Shown here: positions 46,516-56,661 of the stretch, piece by piece | How positions within the stretch are numbered: position 1 is the stretch's first letter | Layout of the letters: every line of letters starts with the position of its first letter | Assembly: GCA_026075535.2 (NCBI GenBank) | Contig: AP026545.1 | Span: forward strand, 7,812,001-7,876,000 | Length of the DNA: 64,000 nt | Source of the DNA: Tricholoma matsutake | Taxonomy: Eukaryota > Basidiomycota > Agaricomycetes > Agaricales > Tricholomataceae | Direction: 5' to 3' | Translations under genes and position numbers: made by a program | The notes under the pieces: generated by a model | Databases searched by the model: none | Seen by the model: only the letters and a program-made list of their open reading frames with translations | What the model was told of the DNA's origin: nothing

Positions 46516-47519
46516 TACTTAGAAATGTGTCCTAACTGCCCACAGTTAAAACATTTAAGTGGGGCTCATCTCCCCACTTGATCAACCTCCATTGCCTCTG
46601 CTGGTGCTGCTGACTCTGTAACTATAGGTGTCACTGCCATGGCCGGTGGCTGTGCCCTCGGAGCTTGCGCCTGAGGCGCCTTTCCTTTCTTGGACTTTCC
46701 TCCTGATGACTTTCCAAATTTACTACTTCCATACATCAACTTTGACTCCGCCTGTTCCTGCCGATATTGCCGGTCAAGGCACATTGCCCAATTATACCAC
46801 TCGTCCAACTTCTCTGGCATAGAAGGTAGTCAGTAGATAGACTTGAATAAAGAGGGATTTAATCCTGCTTTCAAAAACTCTACCAATGTGGCTTCTCCCA
46901 TGTCTGTTTGCAAAGCTTCTGCTTTGAACTGCAAAATAAATTCATCCGCCGTTAAGGAACCTTGGTGCATGGTCTTTAATTTAGCATTGGCTGTCGCCTT
47001 TGGATTAGGGTCTCCAAACTGTGCCTCCAATCTCTCCAGAAATTCCTTGAAGGTTGCAAATGGTTTATTTCCTGCAGCAATTTGATTAATAGCCTCATTT
47101 CTCCAGAACTGTGCTTTCCCCCCCTGAATGTATGAGAGAGCAAACATAATCCTAGACTCAGCTGTACAAAACTTGGGCTTCCTCCCATGGATGTACAATA
47201 CTATAGAGCTGATGAAGGATTTTGTATTCTCCATGGTACCGTCAAAGATTTGCGGGGGCACGTACTTAGGTAAGCACACTTTTCCATTTCCGGATTTCTC
47301 CACCGTCTCATCCTCCTGTGATATCCACTCCACCATCTCCTCCATCTCATCATCTCTTTCTCCTGTCATCTCTGGCTGTACTTCCACTTGTCTGGGCTGT
47401 GATGCTGCCAATACTGACACTAATTGTGACATTTGCACTGTGAGCGCATCAATTTTTGCCTCTAGTGCTGGTATGGGAACAGGATTAGGACCGGGCTTAG
47501 AATTTGAAGGTTCGGACAT
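46440..47519 (-). pseudogene. chromovirus gag
   Basis: Starts MSEPSNSKPGPNPVPIPALE at 47519. A coiled-coil-like helix is followed by the retrotransposon gag domain (YVPPQIFDGT, FLERLEAQFGDPN, LKTMHQGSLTADEFILQFK) and a CCHC knuckle CFNCGQLGHISKYC. TGA codons at 46830 (within SIY-stop-LPSMPEKLDEW) and 46566 interrupt it. It forms the particle that packages the element's RNA. Confidence 0.9.
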
Positions 47520-47993
47520 AATTGTAGAATCTGTGATGAATCACTTCTTCAACAAATTCAAAATTTTTTCTTCGAGACCTCTCCAAATGTCTACGGGTCA
47601 TGTGATAAGGTTTGTCGAGGTTCATCAATGGTTCGTCGTTCGTCGGGCGCCTATTTTGACACTTCAGATCAACAACCCTTCCAACAGTGCCTGATCTCAG
47701 AGATATCACTGAATTCGGCTTGTAACTAAAATAGTCGTCCGAATAGAGTGATGTAAATCGTAACTAAACCAGATCCGATTGGTTGTCTGGTTGCAGCTGT
47801 CCTAATGACGAGTGCTGCCTCTCAATCACTGGCAGTCGCAATGTAAGGCGAGGCCTGGCGTCGGCTTACAAAAGAAAAGGTAGATTACATATATACAAGT
47901 ACTTCCGGCTCGTGCTGAAAGGATGAGTAATCAGATGTGGTGGGGTGAAACAATGACGTATGCGCAAGTAAGAGAAGGTGCACTGATATGGGT

Positions 47994-48004
47994 AGTTGTG
48001 TTCT
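47994..48004 (-). other. self-priming primer-binding site
   Basis: Two bases inside the 5' LTR the minus strand reads AGAACACAACT. The same LTR contains the exact complement AGTTGTGTTCT at 48192-48182, about 30 nt downstream of a TATATAAA box (about 48225-48218), where transcription should start. An 11-nt match between the first bases of the transcript and the PBS is the Tf1-type self-primer arrangement. No match to a common tRNA 3' end is seen. Confidence 0.75.
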
Positions 48005-48006
48005 TC

Positions 48007-48407
48007 TGTTAGGGCGACACCCACTATCTGCTAGCTAAGACCATGCGGGTTCTCTCTACAAGAAGGGGGCGGGATCTGCGTGCGTGATGGGGAAATTGAT
48101 GGTTTTGATGCGAGGGGTTATTAATAGGTAAGTTTGTTGAGATAGGCCTTTCACACCGAAAACGTAGGTGGAATACCTAAGAGAACACAACTGGGGTCCC
48201 CTAGGCATATATTTAGGGTTTATATACTATGTTACATATATTGTACATTGTTGTTACCGACGCACTTGTACATGTGCGTACATTTTGATGCGTGTGAAAT
48301 AAAATTCTCACGCTATCAAAATGTGGCGTCATTTGGTGTCATGTAGCGTAATTCGACATAATAAAATAAAAATGAAAGTTTATTAGGTAATGGGTGGTTT
48401 CCTAACA
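48007..48407 (-). repeat. 5' LTR of the chromovirus
   Basis: 401 bp, TGTTAGG...CCTAACA, followed by the target duplication CTCAC at 48408-48412. Contains the promoter (TATATAAA on the minus strand about 48225). Confidence 0.95.
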
Positions 48408-48412
48408 CTCAC

Positions 48413-48812
48413 ATTTGATGCAAATGTTCCAAATATGCATTTTCAGGAACAGCCACCACCCAGAGGAAGAGGTATAAAGATAAATCAGCCATGATGTGTC
48501 GCTAGACAAGCATGCAGCTGAAGCTCTCATGGGATTTCAAGACCACCCAGGTCCAAGATAGAAGGCAAGCCCTGCCAGCCATGATCATGTCTTCTTGCCC
48601 AAGTTTTTCCAGATACGTTGTCGGTAGTTTGGTTACACTGATAGCATTTGAAAGAAGAAGCCTAATGTTGTCGCCAGAAGCCAGATGGATGTAATCAAGA
48701 TATTCCTCGAGAGTGGGTACAGTGTCCATGAGATTTAGAGCAGAAGCAAAGCAGGGATGGCACAGAGCGAGCTCGTTGATGATTACAGTGAGCGATCACT
48801 TTCGATCACTGA
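48413..48812 (-). pseudogene. fragment inside the inverted-repeat unit, possible coding relic
   Basis: A minus-strand frame from 48729 to 48502 reads MDTVPTLEEYLDYIHLASGD... KLPTTYLEKLGQEDMI and may be an exon of a host gene or transposase. No family recognised. It lies between the chromovirus and the right 90-bp arm. Confidence 0.3.
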
Positions 48813-48902
48813 AATCTGTGATCTCCTTCCTCTTTGAGAAGAGTTACTGAAAAAGGAAGGTTTCTGGATTGCTGATTCAGCTTCCATACACAAAATTGTA
48901 AT
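48813..48902 (-). repeat. 90-bp perfect inverted repeat, right arm
   Basis: Reverse complement of 41898-41987 without a mismatch. It ends exactly where the Ngaro-like element's outermost repeat begins. Confidence 0.9.
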
Positions 48903-48960
48903 ACTATGCCTTTTTAAACTCAGCTTCACCAAGGTATCGATGCTCACGTAGGTTTTCCAA

Positions 48961-48986
48961 CCAATATACTGGGTATAAATTGATAC
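48961..48986 (+). repeat. 26-bp end sequence, left copy
   Basis: Begins CCAATATACTGGG; same orientation and one mismatch to 55953-55978. Could be a recombination core or part of the split repeat. Confidence 0.7.
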
Positions 48987-49094
48987 GCAACATAGCATAA
49001 AGGCTAAGCGGAGAGGCTAATACATGACAACAAAATATGTATACTATTTCTAACAAAACAGAATAAAAAAGGGTGTGGAGGGTGGGCCACAAAA

Positions 49095-49628
49095 AAAGCA
49101 AAACCAATTTGAAGAATGAGATGAGGCCTGGAGGGCACCCGTGTGAGCAATAAACAAAGAATTGATCCAAGAATCAAATTGCTCACTGTGAGGATTCAAC
49201 CAAGCGAAGTAGCAGAGCTAACTGTGTGGTTGAATCCTGTGAAGCAAGAATGTGAGTTTATTGACATGAGAGCAAGGGATCTCACAACGAAGATGACTGT
49301 CAATGTAAGAGCGAAGCTCAAAGGTGAAGCCAAGATTGACAACTTCTGAGAGATGAGATAAAATCCTGTGAGGAGCACAAAAGGCTCACCTGTGTTGCTT
49401 GTAAACGAGATGGGAGTCGAGAAGCAACACAAGGAACCCCTAATCATGCCAGAAACTGTCTATGATCAGGCATCGGCTAGACTCTAGCACCTGACCGAGA
49501 CAGCATGAGAAGAGGGTTTTGAGCGGAGCTCGGTGTGGATAGCAAAGCTAGATATGCGAAATGGTTTTGAATGGCACAGAGGCCTACAAAAAGCCTCCTT
49601 ACCCTTGGAACCCATCTTTGCGATGACT
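49095..49628 (+). repeat. Ngaro direct repeat, inner/3' copy (A2)
   Basis: High similarity to 55451-55952 in the same orientation, with an extra segment of about 35 bp near 49190-49225 that duplicates neighbouring sequence. Many differences are C/T or G/A. Confidence 0.85.
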
Positions 49629-49801
49629 TCTGCTGCGTGGATCAAACAAGAGGTAGCGCAAACAGAGGTCCACAAAGGTGGACCCCAAAATGGATTGGCG
49701 ACATAGCATAGAGGCTAAAAATGAGCTGATGATGATGATATGTGTGGGGGTGGTGGAGGTGTGAGAGAGATGTAGAGTGAGGAGCCATGATAGAGTGTCT
49801 G

Positions 49802-50872
49802 TCAACCCTGCTGATGCACACGGATTGCAGCCAATTGTTGTGCGGCTCTGACAGCAGGGTTTTCTCAAATGTAAATTTTCCATGCCTCAGATGACCACCA
49901 TCCAATCGCCTGAATGATTGTTTCTGAAACTCCCATGCTCGCCAGAAAAGTTGCGTAGCCGGCACGAGGTGAGTGTCCACCAAAACAACGGTCAAGGATG
50001 GCGAAGAACTTGACATTGAACCATGATCGTGTTGGGTGTGCATTATTTTCTCATAGAAACAGAGCCACTTTTGCGCCATGCTGACTGTCACGAAGAGACA
50101 CGAATTCTTGTAGAAGGAAGATCGGGTTGGCAACATCTTGTGACATGAACAGCACATCCATTCCGCGATAGAATGGGTCACCTTTATGATAAGGCAAATG
50201 ATACTGCACATGCCCATTCTCAAAAATCAGAGACAATCACTTGATGATTTTTCACCAGTTGAAGAGACTGCTATTGTTCTTCTGAACGAGTTCCCCCATT
50301 CGATGACAGCCATAAAACGCACAGGACATAATTGTAGCGAACAGGAGATTGTCATATGACCCTGTGCAGTGAGCAACGTTCAAAAAAGCCTGCAGATGTG
50401 CCATGTGAAGCAGCAGTTTGCGCTGCACAGGATCAGCTCTGACCTTCTTTGAACCACAGATGGTTGCTGTCACCAGAGGATGCACGCGATTGGTGTCAAA
50501 ATCCGGATACATGTCACAAAGAAAATGGTGCACTCCTGTAAGATATTTTGGACCTGAAGCAATGAATTGTGAAGAATAAGCAATGTAATGAGACAGTATG
50601 GTAGGGGTAGGGTCTAGCGGAAGTGCATGTAAGATGAAAAAGTTCACATAATCACGCGCACCGGTGGCGTATCCTTTTGAGGTAGAACGTTCAATAGTGT
50701 TCACTTGCAGATGGAGTGCAAGTGCATCGATATCAGCCAGGTCCATGGGGGGGTGAGCCACACGAGCATGATGCCCCCCCAACGTGCTCAAAAGCACGAC
50801 CTCCATCACACTGATGATGCTCAACCCGGAAACCCAAACAAAACCCACAAAAGGCTTTGGATGGTATAACAC
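49802..50872 (-). pseudogene. Ngaro tyrosine recombinase
   Basis: Open apart from TGA codons at 50252, 50237, 50051 and 49865, all in one frame. The N-terminal part (LALHLQVNTIERSTSKGYATG, GARDYVNFF) resembles the SAM-like core-binding region. Catalytic residues appear in the expected order: Arg in SCAFYGCHRMGELV, His-x-x-Arg in GGHSPRAGYATFL, Trp in IGWWSSEAW, Tyr in KIYI. The stop at 49865 falls right after the catalytic tyrosine (IYI-stop-ENPAV). In DIRS-like elements this enzyme inserts a circular DNA copy by recombination instead of an integrase. Confidence 0.85.
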
Positions 50873-50973
50873 GAGTCAGAGGAAGGATGCAAGGCCCTCT
50901 AGACATCACCTGTCAGACCAACTGTCAAATAGTCATAAAACAACTGCTTGTCGAAGCAGTTCAAGGCTAAAAG

Positions 50974-51110
50974 GATGATTTTCGAGGTGTTGCGATGATT
51001 TTCGAGATTTTGTGATGATTTTCGAGGTGTTGCGATGATTTTCGAGACTTTGCGATGATTTTCGAGATGTCGCAATGCTTTTCGAGATGTTGCGATATTT
51101 TTCGAAGAGG
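50974..51110 (-). repeat. 20-bp minisatellite
   Basis: About 6.5 copies of GATGATTTTCGAGRTGTTGC, with drifted bases, between the RNase H and recombinase genes. It is a multiple of neither codon frame nor known motif. CpG-containing TTCGAG is retained in every copy. Confidence 0.85.
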
Positions 51111-51715
51111 TTTCAAGGAACTTCGAGTGCACAGATATGTTCAGATGCAAGATCGGGGGACCAGACAAGTAGTAGAAGTGACAAAAAGGCTAATCAAGGG
51201 AAGAGCGAAAATAGCGTAATGCGAGGAATTTCAAGGAATTTCAAGGAAGTTTAGCATAAAACACCAAACTTCGGACTGAATAAGACTAAACTGTACTCTC
51301 AAATCACTGTGATCTGGGAGGAAGACGATGACTTTCTTGTTTTTCTTTGTATCTAGTACATCTTTTTATGTAAAATAAAGAAAGTACCTAAAAAGGCTAG
51401 AGAACATGTGTAGAACATGAGGCAAAAGATATGAGTTAAGGCACAAGGCCAAAAAGGAGACTGGAATCTGAACAAGAAAGATATATATCATATGATGAAA
51501 GAGTAATAAAGGGTATAGAACTAAAAGGGGACTGTCCTTTGTGTATAAACTGCGCTAAGTCTCGCAATAATGCATCCAGTGGGTTCTGTGCACGATAGGG
51601 ACTTGGAACGAGGCTGACCTACTATCAGCAAGTTTGAGCACGAGTTGGAATACTTCCTGGCGCATGTTATTCCACCATATAGATAACAAATGCGGCGCCC
51701 GATGTTGCTCGCAGT
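51111..51715. other. non-coding part of the Ngaro element
   Basis: About 600 bp between two minisatellites. No gene-like frame recognised. Confidence 0.4.
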
Positions 51716-52090
51716 CTCTCAATATCGATCGATAACGCTCAATGATGCTCGATGATGCTTGACGATGTTCGATCATGTTTGATACGATGCTCGACTGCGT
51801 TCGACGATGCTCGCAATGCTCAATGATGTTCGATCGCATTCAATACGATGCTCGATGATGTTTGATGATGCTCGCGATGCTCGATGATGTTCGATCACGT
51901 TCGATATGATGCTTGATGATGTTCGATGATGCTCGCGATGCTTGATGATGTTCAACGATGTTCAATTGCGTTCAACAATGCTCACGATGCTCGATGATGT
52001 TCGATGATGTTCAATCGTGTTCGACAATGCTCGCGATGCTTGATGATGTTCGACAATGCTTGACGATGTTCGATCGTGTTTGACACGATA
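51716..52090 (-). repeat. degenerate GATGNTCGAT satellite
   Basis: About 375 bp built of 9-10 bp words such as GATGCTCGAT, GATGTTCGAT and GATCGTGTTCGAC in irregular order. It lies just downstream of the RT-RNase H gene. Rich in TCGA in an otherwise CpG-poor region. Confidence 0.85.
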
Positions 52091-52171
52091 TCGCACTTGG
52101 TAGACTTGGTCGGGAGTGGTCGCACTGCTTCTGGGACCTCGTGCGAGTTATCCAATGTGATTAGAATGTGG

Positions 52172-53986
52172 TCAAAATGGTGAATCAGCCTTTGAGCTGA
52201 GGAGACAACCTATCAGCGCCACCAGTAGTTCCCGTGGAGGACTAAAGAAGTGGATGCGGTCAGCAGGATATCTGTTCTGGTAGTCGTCTAGCAGGAGATG
52301 AGATAACATATTGGCTTGGATGTTCTTCTTCCCTTCAATGTGATGCACTCGAAGATCCATCCCTGTATGCAGGATGATCTGCGCAATTGCAAGGAGGGGT
52401 GCATTGTGCAGTGATTCGGTAGCATGAAGAGAGTTGAGGACACCAACAGCATCAAGGCTATCAGTCCAGATCAGCAGGCGACGAGGGGGCTGAGGAAGCA
52501 ATCCAGCATAGTGGATAGTGGACATGATGGCTAGGAGTTCCAGGAAGAATATGTCAATTTTCTTCCCTGGAGGAGGTGCTCACAGAGAGTACACGAAACC
52601 TTTGTTGGCGAATACAAAGGACAAGGCAATGTGTAGGCTAGCATCGGTTCACATGATCATGTCTGCCTCATGATCAGTCCACAGACCGACATTGTCAAAT
52701 CGGATTCCAATCGGGCAGGGAATTACCACCTTCAACCATTCGAGATCTGTTATCACTTCAGCATTAATAGGAACCCTTCGTTGTGACTGATCTTTTCCAC
52801 TGATCTTCCGATATAGCTTGGTCAGTGCAGGCCATCCCCAGGGAAGTACATTCAGAAGCCAGTTCAAATGGCCTGCCAAGCGTTGCCATTCACGCAGCGT
52901 GGGTCCAGTCAAGTGCCTCATGTCAGCTGAACACCTAGGTGTCGCAAGAAACAGGTCGATTTTTTCACTGATGGCGATGATGGAGTTTGGAGGCAAAGAA
53001 ATACTGCCGTGATTGACATCCACCCAGAAACTGATGATTTTAAGCTCCTCACCGTGTTCCTGCTTTCGATCCTCAAAAGGGCATGCAATTGCTTCCCACA
53101 GCAGCAGCAGTGCCACTTGTCAGCGCAGTCGCAACTTCCCTCGGTACCAAATGAGGTTGTCGGCAAAATCCCAACCGAAAAAATTGTCCATGTATATGTG
53201 GAGGCCCATGATGTCTAATCTTTGGATGCCAAGCCAGCAGAGTAAGCCTGATACAGCACACCAGCATCGTGGGGAGGCTCAGTTACCAAATACAAGGTGC
53301 CGTACGATGAATAGTTTCCCATCAATTCTAACCACTTGATGCAGTTGGAAGATGGGGTGTGCAGGCAGATTGAGAAATGCAGAGGCGACATTGGATTTAA
53401 AAGTTACAAGGCGCTTTCCAGGATTTGCTGTTTGGGTGTCATGGAGTGTTTGCCCAAAGGTGTGCATGTCGTCGTATTTGACTTTTGCGTCTGCCTGAGG
53501 AATCCCTTCATTAATGCCTGAACGTGAGTGATCCGTCATGATGCGAGGTTTCTCGTTTTGCCAAACAATGAACATGGGAGAGATTTTCATGCCAGGAAGA
53601 AGGTCAGTGTCATCCAAACTATCTGACCACCTTCCAGCTGCAATCTCCTTGTCACGGAAGGTGCAAATGGCCTCTATATCCTGGGGATCTGAAGCATAAT
53701 TGTCTGGGGGAAGCTCCTCCAACTCAGCCTTCCACTCTCCCTTGTCAAAAGGCCAGAACCCTTCATGAAGACCTTTCATCACAGATTGAAGGAAAGGTTG
53801 GTTAGGATGATCAGTGAGAAGAAGCTCGAATTTGTCAACATCGAAAGGTGTCTCAACCTTAATCGAGTCTCCGAGGGCAAGGATAGATGCTTGAATGACT
53901 GGGTCGTCAAGGAGATGCTGTGGAACTGAAGGGAGCGGTGGTGCGGACTCCATGTAGTAAGCAGAAGGAGAAATATTATTGCACAC
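52172..53986 (-). pseudogene. Ngaro reverse transcriptase and RNase H
   Basis: One frame interrupted by TGA at 53279, 53120, 52649 and 52580. Reverse transcriptase blocks: KISPMFIVWQNEKPRIMTDHS, GINEGIPQ, KSNVASAFLNLPAHP, then GNxASPRCWCAVSGLL, HIYMDNFFGWDFADN, ISFWVDVNHGSISLP. The catalytic YxDD is YMDN here, with the second Asp replaced. RNase H blocks: TDASLHIALSFVFANKGF, FFLELLAIMSTIHYAG, WTDSLDAVGVLNSLHA, HHIEGKKNIQANMLSHLLL. Layout is that of DIRS-order RT-RNase H without a protease. A connection to a DIRS-type methyltransferase domain was looked for and not seen. Confidence 0.85.
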
Positions 53987-54099
53987 ACTATCTGCCCAAA
54001 CATAACCCCGACGGAATCAAGGGGCCTCAAGACTCTCAACCACTTTACGTTTCAGAGATGGGGAGGTACTACTAAAAGATCAAGGTCCATTTTTAACAA

Positions 54100-55401
54100 A
54101 CATTGCTACCTTCTCCCGATTCTCCACCAGTTTGCACTCAGTCGCGATGTTGGAGGGCGGTAAAACATTGCTCGTTATCCTTGGCCCGATGTCCTTCGCC
54201 ACAAATGAAGCACACCCCATGCTTGCAGCAGTTCAGACAAACTTCAGCCTTGCATATGCCCCAGCTCCAGTTATGGCAAGGTACGTCTGTACGCTTTGGA
54301 TTGCTTCCAGAAGATGTGGACTGAGTTGAAGCTCCTCGCTTAGGAGCCCGGGGAGTAGCAAGCGGAGTCGAGGAAAGCATCTGGGTAAGGAGTGGAAAGT
54401 TAAGTTGGTTCCGATCATCCAGGTGGAAGGGCTTCTTTGAATATTTATCATGAACATGAACACCGAACGAGATAGCAACACTAGGATTAGAAGAAGCAGC
54501 CCGAAAGAGATCCATAACAATCGAGCAATAGTTGCCCAACTCTTCATTCCGATGGGGAAAGAAGAAAACCACCCCAGCTGACCAGGCACTGAAAACTCAA
54601 GTCCACTCAGCTTTGGTGCGCAAAGGGTGCTTTGTAAATGCTTGATCCTTTTTAACCAAGGCGGAAGTCCTTCGGATCATCATGGTGGTCGTAACCTTTG
54701 TCCATGGAGGCAAAGAGCTTCTCAAAGTCAACAAAGTGGTTGATGAGGATTTTGCGCCAGATCGTGCGGGGCAGAGGATCAGAAACAGGAGCAAATTGAG
54801 CTTTACTGATGAGGACATCCTGGACAGATAGCAGACTGAAAACCATAAGGAGCTCTTGTGTCTTCTCGAGGTGAGGATCCAGCTTTGTGGAATCAGAGAG
54901 TTTGGATAGATGTGGTGCCTTGGCGAGAACCAATGCAGGAATAGAACCTTTGGTAGTTGAGATTCCCAATAGATCAGCAATGTCATCAGGAAGGAGCACG
55001 GTGTCTGGAACTGTCGCTGATTGGGAAGTACCGGTCTGGAGATGGTCCAGTCTCACTCATAGGATGGCCCAGGCAACAGCAGTTGCTGCGTCAAGTTGAT
55101 TGGGTATTGCTGTAGTGGGTTGTCCCAAAGCTTTGTTGGTTCTAGAGCCCGTCACATGCTGTTGCTTCCATCGTTGAGTAAACTGCACGATGAAGTCCTT
55201 GACCTCATCAGGAGTCACCCCTGCATCGCAAAGGTACTCAAGAAAGGTTGGGCCTGAGATTTTACCTGCGACCACATCATCCACCAACTTCTGGCAAGCT
55301 TCTGTACATGCTCAGATGGCTTCGGCATTAGAGGCAAAATTGACCCCAACAACTGGAGCTTGAGAAGCTGCATTGGGCGAATCAGAGCCTGCATCGGACA
55401 T
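54100..55401 (-). pseudogene. Ngaro gag-like protein
   Basis: Starts MSDAGSDSPNAASQAPVVG at 55401. TGA codons at 55312, 55057 and 54597 and a frameshift near 54660 break it. The C-terminal third has a basic/Ser-rich linker (RAPKRGASTQSTSSGSNPKR) and a Cys/His cluster CHNWSWGICKAEVC ... CFICGEGHRAKDNEQC that suits RNA binding. Similar Cys-rich gag proteins accompany basidiomycete Ngaro elements. Confidence 0.75.
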
Positions 55402-55450
55402 AGAGAGATAGAATAGGAGTGATGTCGATAGGAGAGAGAATGCCACGAAA

Positions 55451-55952
55451 AAAGCAAAACTGATTCAAAGAATGAGACAAGGCCTGGAGGGCACCCATGT
55501 GAGCAATAAACAAAGAATTGATCCAAGAATCGAATTGCTCACTGTGCGGTTGAATCCTGTGAAGTGAGAATGTGAGTTTATTGACACGAGAGCAAGGGAA
55601 AGATCTCACAACGAAGATGACTGTCAATGTAAGAGCAAAGCTCAAAGGCGAAGCCAAGATTGACAACTTCTGAGAGGTGAGATAAAATCCTGTGAGGAGC
55701 ATGAAAGGCTCACCTGTGTTGCTTGTAAACGAGATGGGAGTCGAGAAGCAACACAAGGAACCCCTAATCGTGCCAGAAACTGTCTATGATCAGGCATCGG
55801 CTAGACTCTAGCACCTGACCGAGACGGCACGAGAAGAGGGGGTTTTGAGCGGAGCTCGGCGTGGATAGCGAAGCTAGATATGCGAAACGGTTTTGAATGG
55901 CGCAGAGGCCTACGAAAAGCCTCCTTACTCTTGGAACCCATCTTTGCGACGA
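55451..55952 (+). repeat. Ngaro direct repeat, 5' copy (A1)
   Basis: Pair of 49095-49628. It keeps CpG sites (for example gacgacc, ggcgtgg) where the other copy has TG or CA, so it may have suffered less CpG loss. Confidence 0.85.
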
Positions 55953-55978
55953 CCAATGTACTGGGTATAAATTGATAC
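55953..55978 (+). repeat. 26-bp end sequence, right copy
   Basis: Pair of 48961-48986; outermost sequence of the element on its 5' side. Confidence 0.7.
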
Positions 55979-56661
55979 AAACCGAAAAAAAAGAATTAAA
56001 AAAAGACGAGATTATGTAACCATCACTGGCACATCAGTTCGCGTTGCATTTACTTTGACGCGTTTTCATAGGCCGACCGCGTTTGGGGGCACCAGTGAAC
56101 CTTTTGGACGACCAGGTAAGCGGGACATGGCGGATTTGCGAATCAAGCCGAAGATTTCAGAAAAAAATTGAAAGTAGCGCGAGAAAAAAGCAGATTGAGC
56201 AAGCTTCAACAAGCAGTATATATAGTGATTGTAGATAGAGACTAGTGTAAATGATGAAAGAGAATTGGTGTAGTTGGTAATGAACAACGCGGGTGGCAGA
56301 TAACTTGGCGGATGGCAGATAACATGGCAGATAACATGGCAGATAACATTTGGCTAGGAATCAGTGTCGACGAGATTCCTCCTCTTACACTGCAGGGATC
56401 GTTTCGAAAAAATCACAGGTACATTATATTATTCTTCAGCTAACTACAAGTACACGCGTGTATTATTACAAGTACAATAGCACTACAGAGAGGCGAATGT
56501 TATCGATTATCTGACACCCAGCACATTGATCGGTAAACCCTCGCGTACGAGGGAGTGGTTACGAGTCTATTGAGTCAACACCAGGAGCTAGCAGTAAGAG
56601 GCAATCAGATTGGTAATACTACAGGTAAATTACATCCTGAGTAGGCAACAACTACGACCAG
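55979..56661. other. spacer with a 12-bp tandem repeat
   Basis: ATGGCAGATAAC is repeated about four times within 56293-56349. A minus-strand frame of 73 residues (56287-56066) ends in RLPGRPKGSLVPPNAVGL, an AT-hook-like GRPKG, but has no other support. No gene called. Confidence 0.45.

Larger units (their letters stand above)
42188..48407 (-). mobile_element. Ty3/gypsy chromovirus (Tf1/sushi type)
   Basis: A complete LTR retrotransposon on the minus strand: LTRs 42188-42589 and 48007-48407, both TGTTAGG...CCTAACA, with 5-bp target duplications CTCAC on both sides. It encodes gag with a zinc knuckle, protease, RT, RNase H, integrase and a C-terminal chromodomain. The primer site fits the self-priming mode of the Tf1/sushi group (see the PBS entry). 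The LTRs differ at roughly a dozen positions, so the insertion is fairly young, but six in-frame TGA codons and one frameshift inactivate it. Confidence 0.95.
48903..55978 (-). mobile_element. Ngaro/DIRS-type tyrosine-recombinase retrotransposon
   Basis: A minus-strand retroelement with gag (55401-54100), RT-RNase H (53986-52172) and tyrosine recombinase (50872-49802) but no integrase or aspartic protease. Roughly 500 bp at 55451-55952 recur in the same orientation at 49095-49628, and a second short block recurs at 49698-49719 and 48987-49009. This gives the A1-genes-B1-A2-B2 order (split direct repeats) of Ngaro elements, which are known from basidiomycetes. A 26-bp sequence marks both outer ends (48961-48986, 55953-55978; one mismatch). 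Eleven in-frame TGA codons and a gag frameshift show it is inactive. Confidence 0.87.

Noticed and set aside
50974..52090. CRISPR-like array
   Set aside because: The repeats are contiguous 9-20 bp minisatellites without unique spacers, inside a eukaryotic retroelement.
53779..54039. Second frame overlapping the Ngaro RT start
   Set aside because: Shadow of the RT frame and gag-RT junction; no conserved blocks.
31664..55401. TGA read as a sense codon (recoding) in the retroelements
   Set aside because: Host genes in the same window use TGA as a normal stop (for example 3967, 6361, 24531), the elements also carry frameshifts, and catalytic residues are lost. CpG decay explains the pattern better.
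56066..56287. 73-residue frame ending in an AT-hook-like RLPGRPKGS
   Set aside because: Isolated motif, no start or exon support, located in a repeat flank.
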